From: 62-47 sp044463945
GTDB lineage: Bacteria > Pseudomonadota > Alphaproteobacteria > Rhizobiales > Xanthobacteraceae
Length of the DNA stretch: 64,000 bases
Direction: 5' to 3'
Assembly (NCBI GenBank): GCA_044463945.1
Contig: JBIQLW010000001.1
Location: forward strand, 185,191 to 249,190
Within the stretch, counting starts at the first letter, position 1. The number at the start of each line of letters is the position of its first letter. The position numbers and the translations under genes are program-made. The notes under the pieces are model-generated. The model did not search any database, was not told the DNA's origin, and was given only the letters and a program-made list of their open reading frames with translations. This document shows, one piece after another, positions 45,005 to 53,016 of this stretch.

Positions 45005-45445
45005 GTGACAGCCTCTCTTGATGGCGAGATTCGCGATGGTCGGCATTATATGCAGGTTCGCGTCTATTTCGAAGATACGGACGCTGGCCAGATTGTTTAT
45101 CACGCGAATTTTTTGCGCTTTATGGAACGCGGTAGAACAAATTACTTGCGTTTGCTGGGAACGAATCAGCGAGAGCTCCTCAAAGAAGCGCTGAACGATG
45201 CGCCAGGCTTTGCCTTTGTTGTCCGCTCAATGACCATCGATTTTCTAAAACCGGCGATCTTGGACGACCTGCTTGACGTTGTCACAGTTCCGCAAGAGGT
45301 AAGAGGCGCATCGATTACCCTGCTGCAGGAATGCAGGCGCGGAGATGATCTCCTAGTCGTGGCCCGCGTACGCGTGGCGTTTATCTCAGGCGGAAAAGCT
45401 CAACGCATCCCGAAAGCGCTGCGGCTTGCGATGGAAGGGGCGTAG
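45005..45445 (+). CDS. ybgC: Acyl-CoA thioesterase YbgC-like, intact divergent copy
   Basis: This 146-residue hotdog-fold protein starts with GTG: MTASLDGEIRDGRHYMQVRVYF, then EDTDAGQIVYHANFLRFMERGRTNYL split at the catalytic Asp (TDAGQIVYH). It is complete at both ends compared with tol-pal-associated YbgC. Codon use is AT-richer than in the truncated copy that follows (for example TTTTTGCGC against TATCTGCGC). YbgC hydrolyses short acyl-CoAs and belongs with the Tol-Pal envelope system. No tol genes are in the window. It probably replaces the function of the broken resident gene. Confidence 0.88.
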   Translation: MTASLDGEIRDGRHYMQVRVYFEDTDAGQIVYHANFLRFMERGRTNYLRLLGTNQRELLKEALNDAPGFAFVVRSMTIDFLKPAILDDLLDVVTVPQEVRGASITLLQECRRGDDLLVVARVRVAFISGGKAQRIPKALRLAMEGA

Positions 45446-45532
45446 AAAAATCTACGCTTGTTCGCGTTATAGTCCTCCAACGCCTAATGAAATCATGCAG
45501 TTGGCTTCCTGTTACGATATCGTCAAACCAGA

Positions 45533-45902
45533 ATTTTCCGGCATCGTCTATCATGCCAACTATCTGCGCTTCATGGAGCGGGGGCGCACCAATTACCTGC
45601 GGCTGCTGGGCGCCGATCAGCGCGCGCTGTTCGCCGAAGCTGAAAGCGAGGCGCCGGGCTTTGCCTTCGTGGTGCGCGCGATGCGGCTGGATTTCCTGCG
45701 GCCCGCGCATATGGACGACCTGCTCGATGTCGTCACGCGCCCGGTCGAGGTGCGCGGCGCGTCGATCACGCTGCATCAGGAAATCCGGCGCGGCGCGGCG
45801 CTGCTGCTGGAGGGCGATGTCAAGGTGGCATTCGTTTCCGGCGGGCGGGCGCGACCGATCCCCAAGGCGCTGCGGATCGCGATGAAGGCGGATCAGGGGT
45901 AA
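45533..45902 (+). pseudogene. ybgC: Resident-type ybgC lacking its N-terminus
   Basis: Family similarity begins abruptly at FSGIVYHANYLRFMERGR and continues to the end (DLLDVVTRPVEVRGASITLHQE, PIPKALRIAM). The preceding residues of the open frame are unrelated, and the first 30 or so YbgC residues, including the catalytic Asp of YYEDTD, are missing. Base composition jumps from moderate to very GC-rich at the same point. It is the right-hand edge of the accessory region. The matching 5' stub may be the frame at 4513 after ruvB. Confidence 0.8.
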
Positions 45903-45975
45903 CACCGAATCCCAGTGGTTTTCGATCAATCGGGTTTCCGGCCGATTGTCCATCTCCATCCGACGGGGATGGGGC

Positions 45976-46512
45976 TCAGCGATCCTTCAGGCTGTGCCAC
46001 CATGCCTGCAACGCAGCGGCGTCCGGCGGCAGCGTCGCCGCCTCCGGCGCGTAGGCCCGCCAGGCGTCGCGCTGCTTTTCGGAGACGGTGGTGAGGATCG
46101 GCTTTCCGGCCGCGATCGCCGCGTCGAACGCCGAGGCGAGGCCCTGCTGCATCGCCTCCAGCTTGCCGAACTTGCTCAACACGATGACGTCGCTGTCCTG
46201 CAGCTGGTCGAGCAGGCCGCTTGAGGCAGCCTCGACGCCGGCGACGTCGAGATGGCACGAGGTGTTGCTGGGGGTCATATCAAGATAGATCTTGTACGGT
46301 TTGCCCGACGCGATGTCGCGCAACAGCCCGGCGCCGCAGGTGCGGTCCGGGATGCCGTGAGTTTCGGCAATGACGCCGCCGACCTTGAGCCCGGCGGCGC
46401 GCCACGCGGCGACGGCGTCGCTCAGCAGGGCCTGCGTGGGTGCGCCGTCGGCATCGACGATGGCTGCGATCCTGCTCTTGGGGTTGACGTTGGACGACGG
46501 AGCGGATGACAT
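45976..46512 (-). CDS. DUF2478 domain protein
   Basis: The 178-residue protein matches DUF2478: IAAIVDADGAPTQALLSDAVAAW, KVGGVIAETHGIPDRTCGAG, a central DIASGKPYKIYLDMTPSNTSCHLD, and SDVIVLSKFGKLEAMQQGL. The fold is P-loop-like without a clear Walker A Lys. In other genomes the family often lies near molybdenum and nitrogenase-related loci, but its function is not known. It is convergent with the broken ybgC and divergent from metY. Confidence 0.85.
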   Translation of the reverse strand: MSSAPSSNVNPKSRIAAIVDADGAPTQALLSDAVAAWRAAGLKVGGVIAETHGIPDRTCGAGLLRDIASGKPYKIYLDMTPSNTSCHLDVAGVEAASSGLLDQLQDSDVIVLSKFGKLEAMQQGLASAFDAAIAAGKPILTTVSEKQRDAWRAYAPEAATLPPDAAALQAWWHSLKDR

Positions 46513-46741
46513 GGCGGTGGTTCCTGAAAAGGACGCTCGTTTCGATCCTTAATACATCTTTTGTCGGACCGGGTCGTTGCGGCCGCGCAACGCGGCGCGA
46601 TCGGTACTTGCGCCGGGCGTGGGGCTTGAAACCGGAAGCCGTGGGCGGCCAACGAAGGCAGGCGTCTGAAAACGCTCTAACAATCGGCGGCGAAGTATGG
46701 CATAGGCGACGATAACGCCACCGCCAGCCCGCCGAGCCGAC

Positions 46742-48037
46742 ATGCCCGCACCGAAACCACCCGCCTTCGAAACCCTCAGCCTCTATGCCGGCCAGCATCC
46801 CGACCCGGTGACCGGGTCGCGCGCGGTGCCGATCTATCAGACCACGTCGTTCATGTTTCAGGACGCCGACCACGCGGCGGCGCTGTTCAACCTGGAACGG
46901 CCGGGCCACATCTACACCCGCATCTCCAACCCCACCGTGGCGGTGCTGGAGGAACGCATCGCGGCGCTGGAAGGCGGCGTCGGCGCGGTCTGCACCGCCA
47001 GCGGCATGGCGGCGCTGCACCTCGCCATCGCCACGCTGGTCAGCGCCGGCGAGCATATTGTGGCGTCATCCTCGCTCTACGGCGGCTCGATCAACATTCT
47101 GACCCATACACTGCCGCGCTTCGGCATCACCACCACCTTCGTCAATCCGCGCGATCACGACGGCATGCGCGCCGCGATCAAGGAGAACACGCGGCTGGTG
47201 ATCGGCGAAACCATCGGCAATCCCGGCATGGAGGTGCTGGACATCCCGAAGGTCGCGCAGATCGCGCACGAGGCGAAGATCCCGCTCCTGGTCGACAACA
47301 CCTTCGCCACGCCGTACCTCAGCCGGCCGATCGACCTCGGCGCCGACATCGTGATGAACTCCGCGACCAAGTGGCTCGGCGGCCACGGCATTGCCATCGG
47401 CGGCGTGCTGGTCGACGGTGGCCGCTTTAACTGGCGCGCGTCGGGCAAATTCCCGGTGCTGACCGAGCCCTATGCCGGCTACCACGGCATCGTGTTCGAC
47501 GAACAGTTCGGCCCCATCGCCTTCATGATGCGGGCGCGCACCGAGGGCTTGCGCGACTTCGGCGCGTGCCTGTCGCCGACCAACGCTTTCCAGATTTTAC
47601 AGGGTATCGAGACGCTGGGGCCGCGCATGGACCGCCACATGCAGAACACCCATGCGGTGCTCGATTTCCTCACCGCCAGTAAGGCGGTGGACTGGGTGCT
47701 GCATCCCTCGCTTGCCAGCCATCCCGATTACGCGCTTGCCAAGACGCTGCTGCCCAGGGGCGCGGGCTCGATCATCTCGTTCGGCATCAAGGGCGGCCGC
47801 GCCGCCGGCAAGAAATTCCTCGAATCGCTGCGCATGATCAGCCATCTCGCCAATGTCGGCGACGCCAAGACGCTGGTGATCCATCCCGGCAGCACGACGC
47901 ATCAGCAGATGGATGCCGAGCAGCTCAAGGCCGCCGGCATCGGCGAGGAGATGGTGCGGCTCTCGGTCGGCATCGAGGCGGCGCAAGACATCCTCGACGA
48001 TCTCGGCCAGGCGCTCCGCATGTCGCAGAAGGTGTGA
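46742..48037 (+). CDS. metY: O-acetylhomoserine aminocarboxypropyltransferase (sulfhydrylase)
   Basis: This 431-residue PLP enzyme belongs to the Cys/Met metabolism family. Visible features are the substrate loop ETLSLYAGQHPDP, the phosphate-binding region CTASGMAALHLA, and the PLP Lys in MNSATKWLGGHG. The length and the insert after EPYAGYHG mark MetY and not cystathionine synthase. It makes homocysteine from O-acetylhomoserine and sulfide. I saw no SAM-II type riboswitch in the 184-bp upstream gap. The alpha/beta hydrolase gene follows after three bases, so the two are likely co-transcribed. Confidence 0.93.
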   Translation: MPAPKPPAFETLSLYAGQHPDPVTGSRAVPIYQTTSFMFQDADHAAALFNLERPGHIYTRISNPTVAVLEERIAALEGGVGAVCTASGMAALHLAIATLVSAGEHIVASSSLYGGSINILTHTLPRFGITTTFVNPRDHDGMRAAIKENTRLVIGETIGNPGMEVLDIPKVAQIAHEAKIPLLVDNTFATPYLSRPIDLGADIVMNSATKWLGGHGIAIGGVLVDGGRFNWRASGKFPVLTEPYAGYHGIVFDEQFGPIAFMMRARTEGLRDFGACLSPTNAFQILQGIETLGPRMDRHMQNTHAVLDFLTASKAVDWVLHPSLASHPDYALAKTLLPRGAGSIISFGIKGGRAAGKKFLESLRMISHLANVGDAKTLVIHPGSTTHQQMDAEQLKAAGIGEEMVRLSVGIEAAQDILDDLGQALRMSQKV

Positions 48038-48040
48038 ACC

Positions 48041-48823
48041 ATGCAGTTCAAGGTCAACGGCATCGATACCTTCGTCGCCTGCGGCGGCCGCGATTTCGAC
48101 CCGGCGCAGCCCACCGTGGTGATGCTGCACGGCGCCGGCTTCGACTCATCTACATGGTCGCTGCACAGCCGCTGGTTCGCCCATCACGGCTACAATCTGC
48201 TGGCGCCCGACCTGCCGGGGCACGGCCATTCTGGCGGCGCGCCGCTCGCGACCATCGCCGACCTCGCCGACTGGACGGCGTCGCTGATCGACGCCGCCGG
48301 TGCCAGGGAGGCGTGGCTGATCGGCCATTCGATGGGCTCGCTGATCGCGCTGGAAACCGCCGCACGCCATCCCGGCAAGGTGACGAAACTCAGCCTGCTC
48401 GGCACCTCTGCGGCGATGGCGGTCGGCCCCGAACTGTTGCAGAACGCCCAAAACAACGATCCCGGCGCGATCGATATGATGTCGATCTGGGGCCTCGGCT
48501 TCCATGCTGAACTCGGCGGTTGTCCACTGCCCGGCCTGTGGATGCACGGCGGCGCGCAGCGCGTGTTGAAGAACACCGCGCGCGACGTGCTGTTCACCGA
48601 CCTTTCCGCCTGCAACGCCTATCAGAACGCGGTTGCCGCCGCGGCGCAGGTCAAGGTGCCGGTGACGCTGATTCTCGGCGAGCGAGATATGATGACGCCG
48701 CAGAAATCCGGCAAGGCGCTGGCGGCGGCATTGGCCGACGCGCGCACCGTGGTGCTGCCGGGCGCGGGGCACATGATGATGCTGGAGCAGCCGGAGCAGA
48801 CGCTCGCCGCGCTGCGCGGGTGA
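48041..48823 (+). CDS. Alpha/beta hydrolase
   Basis: The 260-residue protein has the hydrolase fold: oxyanion region MLHGAGFD, the nucleophile elbow GHSMG with Ser97, the acid in LILGERDMMTP, and the base His in GAGHMMML. No signal peptide is present, so it is cytoplasmic. The substrate is unknown. It starts three bases after metY and may act on an ester or lactone in the same metabolic setting, but this is not shown. Confidence 0.88.
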   Translation: MQFKVNGIDTFVACGGRDFDPAQPTVVMLHGAGFDSSTWSLHSRWFAHHGYNLLAPDLPGHGHSGGAPLATIADLADWTASLIDAAGAREAWLIGHSMGSLIALETAARHPGKVTKLSLLGTSAAMAVGPELLQNAQNNDPGAIDMMSIWGLGFHAELGGCPLPGLWMHGGAQRVLKNTARDVLFTDLSACNAYQNAVAAAAQVKVPVTLILGERDMMTPQKSGKALAAALADARTVVLPGAGHMMMLEQPEQTLAALRG

Positions 48824-48905
48824 GCACACTTTGAAAGACGTCACGCGCGGAAAGGTTTTGACCGAGAGCGACACTTTGTTGAAGGTAGAGATTTGAGACC
48901 CGCGT

Positions 48906-49013
48906 GCGGCCGAGGCTGGGGTCGTACTGGCGATGCCAGTTGTACATCAGCCCGGATTCGGCGAGGAAGTACTGTCCCGGAGCGCGGAGATTGAGCGTCG
49001 CGGTCCCGGTGAA
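48906..49013 (-). pseudogene. RHS-repeat protein fragment
   Basis: About 36 residues on the minus strand read LNLRAPGQYFLAESGLMYNW followed by HRQYDPSLGR, the core of an RHS/YD repeat (GQYxDxETGLxYNxxRYYDPxxGR). The expected next motif YxxPDP is lost. Nothing else of an RHS protein is present. It abuts the recombinase fragment on the other strand, so both are debris from mobile or toxin loci. Confidence 0.65.
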
Positions 49014-49771
49014 CTGACCGCCCTCTACAAGAAGCAGGCCGACGCATCGCGCGTGGCCACGCGGACGATGATGGCGAAGAACGGCGGCCTCAATGTCACT
49101 CACCGGCCGCGCACGCTGTTGTCCGGCCTTTTGTTCTGCGGCTGTTGTGGCGGCACCTATGCCCGGCGCGGCAGGATCGCTTCGCCTGCATCAACCATGT
49201 GCTTGGCAACGGCTGCGACAATGCCCGCACCATCGCCCGCGAGGTTCTAGAAGCCCGCGTGCCGACCGGCCTGCGCGAGCGCATGATGACCCCGGACATG
49301 GCGGCAGAGGCGATGCGCGCCTATGCGCAGGAGATCAACCGGCTCAACCATGAGCGCCGCAATACAGCAGATGTCACTCGCCGCGAGCTTGCCGAAACCG
49401 CCAAGACCATTGCCGAGATCGTCCGCGTCATCGAGCAAGGAGGCTGGCATCGTGCGCTGTCCGACCGACTGACCGAGCTTGAAGCGAAACAGGACAGCCC
49501 CACGGCCCGTCTCTCCGACGCGCCACAGGACGTTCCCGACATTCATCCTGGCATCGCGGAAGCCTACCGGCGCAGGATCGAGCGCCTGACCGCCGCTCTG
49601 TCCCATCCGGACGACGCGCTTGATGCAGCCGAGGCCATCCGCGAGATCATCGATCGCATCGTCATCACTCTTGGCCCAACGCGCCGCGACCTCTCCATCA
49701 CCCTGCAAGGCGAGCTTGGCACCATCCTCGACTGGATCGGCCGCGCCGGAAACCCGGCTACAAGCCAATGA
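49014..49771 (+). pseudogene. Serine recombinase C-terminal fragment, frameshifted
   Basis: Two overlapping frames (ending 49250, and 49145-49771) together give the zinc-ribbon part (HRPRTLLSGLLFCGCCGGTYA), then RFACINHVLGNGCDNARTI and a long C-terminal coiled coil. This is the typical tail of large serine site-specific recombinases. At about 49172 one C seems lost (GGC-AGGAT for GGC-CAGGAT), breaking the frame. The N-terminal catalytic resolvase domain is absent altogether. It cannot recombine DNA and marks an old integration event on the right flank. Confidence 0.75.
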
Positions 49772-49854
49772 CTGACACTCGCTCATTCCGCTTGTCGGTC
49801 TCAGCCAAAACCGGAACTTGATCCGCGCATCCATCTTACGCGTAGCTTCGCGTC

Positions 49855-50193
49855 TCAGTCACCTTGTCCAGGCTTTGGCGAGAAGAACTGCTTGATCTTG
49901 TCCTTGATGCCGTCGAACGCCTTGGCGTCGGGCGGCGGATCGCGCTTCACGGTGATGTTGGGCCACTGCGGCGCGTATTCGGCGTTGAGCGCCAGCCAGC
50001 TTTCCAGCCCGGGCGTCGAGTCGGGCACGATCGCTTCCGCCGGGCATTCCGGCTCGCAGACCCCGCAGTCGATACACTCGTCCGGATGGATCACCAGCAT
50101 GTTCTCGCCTTCGTAGAAGCAGTCCACCGGACATACTTCGACGCAATCCATGTACTTGCACTTGATACAGTTGTCGGTGACGACAAACGTCAT
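49855..50193 (-). CDS. fdxA: Seven-iron ferredoxin
   Basis: This 112-residue ferredoxin has the N-terminal [3Fe-4S]/[4Fe-4S] pattern (CIKCKYMDCVEVCPVDC) and the second CIDCGVCEPECP, with the longer C-terminal tail of FdxA. It is an electron carrier in the cytoplasm. It stands alone on the minus strand. Whether it serves ferredoxin-dependent enzymes such as the fused oxidoreductase at 33413 is only a possibility. Confidence 0.95.
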   Translation of the reverse strand: MTFVVTDNCIKCKYMDCVEVCPVDCFYEGENMLVIHPDECIDCGVCEPECPAEAIVPDSTPGLESWLALNAEYAPQWPNITVKRDPPPDAKAFDGIKDKIKQFFSPKPGQGD

Positions 50194-50300
50194 CGGGGCA
50201 ACTCCAAAATTGGTTGTCTCGGTTGCGATGACGCAAGACGGTCCCGCTCAGGCCGGCGACGGCCGGCCTGTCATGAACACGGCTTGCGCGAACGGGCGGC

Positions 50301-50477
50301 TTAAGCGACCAGAGCGACGATGGTGACGCCGACGACGGTCCAGACCAGTGAGTTGACCAGCATCCGGATCAGATCGCTGTATTCGGAGCGTGGCAGGCCA
50401 AGCATGTCGCAGGCGAGATTGCCCGGCAGCAGAAACGGCCAGGCGAGTGCCGAGCCGATCGATGAGGCACCTGACAT
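50301..50477 (-). CDS. Small membrane protein, unknown function
   Basis: From the ATG at 50477, with AAGGAG at good spacing, the product is 58 residues: MSGASSIGSALAWPFLLPGN, a middle LGLPRSEYSDLIRMLVN, and a C-terminal membrane helix (SLVWTVVGVTIVALVA). The longer open frame upstream is not supported. An AT-rich inverted repeat with a TATAAT box lies 47 bases upstream. I do not recognise it. Confidence 0.55.
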   Translation of the reverse strand: MSGASSIGSALAWPFLLPGNLACDMLGLPRSEYSDLIRMLVNSLVWTVVGVTIVALVA

Positions 50478-50523
50478 CGCATTCTCCTTCATCCTGTTGG
50501 CGCCTAACGTAATCCAGTCGCCG

Positions 50524-50556
50524 GCTAAAAGCAATATTATAAATATATCTTTTAGC
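50524..50556 (-). promoter_or_regulatory. AT-rich inverted repeat enclosing a TATAAT box
   Basis: GCTAAAAG (50524-50531) and CTTTTAGC (50549-50556) are perfect arms around a 17-base AT-only core that contains TATAAT on the minus strand. The AT patch is striking in a very GC-rich stretch. It is well placed as promoter plus operator for the 58-residue protein. Confidence 0.5.
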
Positions 50557-50661
50557 GCAAGACGGCCGCGCGGCCGGCGCACGGCCGCGGAATACGGGCT
50601 GGAGAACGAGAAAGCAGGGGCGGGCGGCGGCCGGAACGCTCCGGCAGCGGCGCGGGAGCGG

Positions 50662-51057
50662 TCAGGCGGCGACGATATCCGGGAACACCGCTTCGATCTT
50701 GGCCTTCAGGGTGGCGGCGTTGAACGGCTTGACGATGTAGTTATTGACCCCGGCCCGCTTGGCGGCGATCACGTTTTCGGTCTTGGATTCCGCCGTGATC
50801 ATGATGAAGGGCGTGGTCGCGAAGTTGGGGTCAGCGCGGACCTCCCGCAGCAGGTCGTAGCCAGTCATCGGCTCCATGTTCCAGTCGGAGATCACCAGCC
50901 CGTACTTCTTGTTGCGCATCTTGGCCAGCGCCGCCGAGCCGTCGCTTGCGTCGTCGATGTTCTGGAAGCCTAATTGCTTGAGAAGATTGCGGATAATGCG
51001 GATCATGGTGTTGTAGTCGTCAACCACCAGGACCGGCATCGATAGATCAACCGCCAT
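50662..51057 (-). CDS. CheY-like single-domain response regulator
   Basis: From ATG 51057 the product is 131 residues with a receiver domain only. The acidic pair is Asp13/Asp14, the phospho-acceptor Asp58 (LVISDWNM), the Thr in MITAES and Lys110 in YIVKPF. The sequence (MIRIIRNLLKQLGF, GYDLLREVRADP) is close to CheY. It has no output domain, so it works by protein contact, on a flagellar motor or on a kinase. No che genes are beside it. Confidence 0.92.
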   Translation of the reverse strand: MAVDLSMPVLVVDDYNTMIRIIRNLLKQLGFQNIDDASDGSAALAKMRNKKYGLVISDWNMEPMTGYDLLREVRADPNFATTPFIMITAESKTENVIAAKRAGVNNYIVKPFNAATLKAKIEAVFPDIVAA

Positions 51058-51290
51058 GATTTCGGGCTCCCTGGGCACTCAAATAGCGTTCCGGATCGGT
51101 AAGGGACGAGCGTGCCCCTTCGGATCATCGGCAAGGGTTACCATTTGCGCTTAAACACCGCGTTAATCGACAGGCGCGAAAACCACGTATTGCAACCGCC
51201 GCGACGGCGGACTGCACGGCGGTACCTTGACTCCCGGTGCCGGTATCCGTCACTTCACGCCGGCAACCCCGCCGAATCTCGAATCTGTCG

Positions 51291-52262
51291 ATGTCATCCA
51301 GCTTCTCCATCATCCGCGATCTGACGCCCGCTTCCGCGATTCCACGGGGGGCGGTGGTCGCTATGGGGAATTTCGACGGCGTTCATTGCGGCCACCGCGC
51401 CGTCATCGCCTCCGCCATGGCGCTTGCGCGCCGCAAGGGCCGGCCGGCGCTGGCGGTGACGTTCGAGCCGCATCCGCGCAGCTTTTTCAGCCCGCACACT
51501 CCGCAATTCCGCCTGACCGACGAGATCGGCAAGCTCCGGCTTCTCGCCGGCGCCGGCCTCGACGGCGCCGTGGTGATGACCTTCAATGCCGAGCGTGCCG
51601 GAACCAGCGCGGAGGATTTCATTGCGCGCGACTTGATCGGGCGGCTCGGCATCAGCGGCATCGCCATCGGGTACGACTTCCATTTCGGCAAGGGCCGCGT
51701 CGGCTCGCCGGCGCTGTTGCAAAGCGAGGCGCCGCGCTTCGGCATCGAGGTGGTGGTGCAGCCCCATGTCGATATCGACGAGCGGCCGGTGTCCTCCACC
51801 GCCATCCGCATGGCGCTGGCCGAGGGCCATATCGCGGAAGCCACCGAGATGCTGTGCGGCCCGTGGTTCGTCACCGGTGAGGTGATCCATGGCGAGAAGC
51901 GCGGGCGCGATCTCGGCTATCCGACCGCCAACATTCGGCTCGATCCGCAATGCGGCCTGCGCCACGGCATCTATGCGGTGCGCGTCGGGCTCGATGGCCG
52001 GCGGATCGATGGTGTGGCCAGCTTCGGTCGCCGTCCGATGTTCGATAATGGCGCGCCGCTTCTGGAAATCTTCCTGTTCGACTTCAACGAGAGCCTTTAC
52101 GGCAAGACGCTCGACGTCGCCTTCATCGCCTACATCCGCGACGAACTGAAGTTCGACGGTATCGACGCCCTGATCCGCCAGATGGACGACGACAGCACCC
52201 GCGCGCGGGCGGCGCTGGCAGCCGCGCCGGGGGCCTTTCCGAAACTGGGAGCAATCGACTGA
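51291..52262 (+). CDS. ribF: Bifunctional riboflavin kinase / FAD synthetase
   Basis: From ATG 51291 the product is 323 residues. The N-terminal nucleotidyltransferase domain shows GNFDGVHCGHRAVI and the later SSTAIRMALAEGHIAEA motif. The C-terminal flavokinase domain shows GEKRGRDLGYPTANI, then YAVRV and GVASFGRRPMF, then LEIFLFDFNESLYGK. It makes FMN and then FAD. It is followed at once by the acetyltransferase gene, with no FMN riboswitch expected or seen. Confidence 0.95.
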   Translation: MSSSFSIIRDLTPASAIPRGAVVAMGNFDGVHCGHRAVIASAMALARRKGRPALAVTFEPHPRSFFSPHTPQFRLTDEIGKLRLLAGAGLDGAVVMTFNAERAGTSAEDFIARDLIGRLGISGIAIGYDFHFGKGRVGSPALLQSEAPRFGIEVVVQPHVDIDERPVSSTAIRMALAEGHIAEATEMLCGPWFVTGEVIHGEKRGRDLGYPTANIRLDPQCGLRHGIYAVRVGLDGRRIDGVASFGRRPMFDNGAPLLEIFLFDFNESLYGKTLDVAFIAYIRDELKFDGIDALIRQMDDDSTRARAALAAAPGAFPKLGAID

Positions 52263-52282
52263 TCCGAACCGAGAAAGACAGG

Positions 52283-52825
52283 ATGCTGGCGGGCGAACTG
52301 TACCGCCCGGATGATCCCGAGATCGTTGCCGATCAGGCGGCGACCGCGAAATGGCTGGCGCGCTACAACGCGGCGGCCGGATCGACGCCCGACGAGCTGC
52401 GCGCCGTTCTCGCCGAGCGCATTCCGTATCTGGGCCGGGGCGTCGTCATCCGTCCGCCGTTCTTCTGCGACTACGGCAGCAATATCCGGCTTGGCGACGG
52501 CGTCTTCCTCAACTTCAATTGCGTGATCCTTGATGTCGTTACGGTGACCATCGGCGACCGGACGCAGGTCGGTCCCGCCGTCCAGATCTATACGGCCGAT
52601 CACCCGCGCGATGCCAAAACCCGCCGCGAAGGGCTGGAATTCGGCCGCCCGATCCATATCGGCGAGGACGTCTGGATCGGCGGCGGCGCGATCATATTGC
52701 CCGGCGTCACCATCGGCGACGGAGCCGTGATCGGCGCCGGGAGCGTCGTCACCCGAAACGTCGAAGCCGGAGCAATCGCGGCGGGCAACCCGGCGCGCTC
52801 GGTTTCCGGCAAAAGCCGCACGTAG
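52283..52825 (+). CDS. Hexapeptide-repeat sugar O-acetyltransferase (Maa/NodL-like)
   Basis: The protein has the Maa/NodL pattern: MLAGELYRPDDPEI, the middle PFFCDYGSNIRLGDGVFLNFNC, the catalytic-site YTADHP with His, and C-terminal left-handed helix turns (VWIGGGAIILPGVTIGDGAVIGAGSVV). It acetylates a sugar from acetyl-CoA. Family members usually start a few residues earlier (TEKxxMLAGELY), and the codons for TEKDR are present upstream in frame without an AUG. A CTG at 52259 overlapping the ribF stop is a possible true start. The AUG start gives 180 residues. Confidence 0.9.
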   Translation: MLAGELYRPDDPEIVADQAATAKWLARYNAAAGSTPDELRAVLAERIPYLGRGVVIRPPFFCDYGSNIRLGDGVFLNFNCVILDVVTVTIGDRTQVGPAVQIYTADHPRDAKTRREGLEFGRPIHIGEDVWIGGGAIILPGVTIGDGAVIGAGSVVTRNVEAGAIAAGNPARSVSGKSRT

Positions 52826-53016
52826 CCCGGCGCGCTGCGGCCTTTGCGTTCGCGCCGCCGCCTGCTAAAGACAACGCCATGTTTGCGCGGCGCACCATCG
52901 TCATTACCGGCCCGGCTTCCGCCTGAGCTTCGCTTGGCGCAAGACCGGGATCACGGAACCACTCGACCGGGGTCAAACGACCTCATCTCAGCGCCATTCA
53001 GCCAAGCCAGAGACTC

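Noticed and set aside
4556..45545. Direct repeats (att sites) at the two edges of the accessory region
   Set aside because: TCAAA...CCGG strings occur at both edges but the similarity is short and gapped, so it cannot be told from chance.
46557..46741. SAM-II riboswitch before metY
   Set aside because: The expected pseudoknot segments were not found by eye in the 184-bp gap.
52826..53016. T-box or other leader before ileS
   Set aside because: No T-box-like element; T-box control of ileS is not expected in Proteobacteria.
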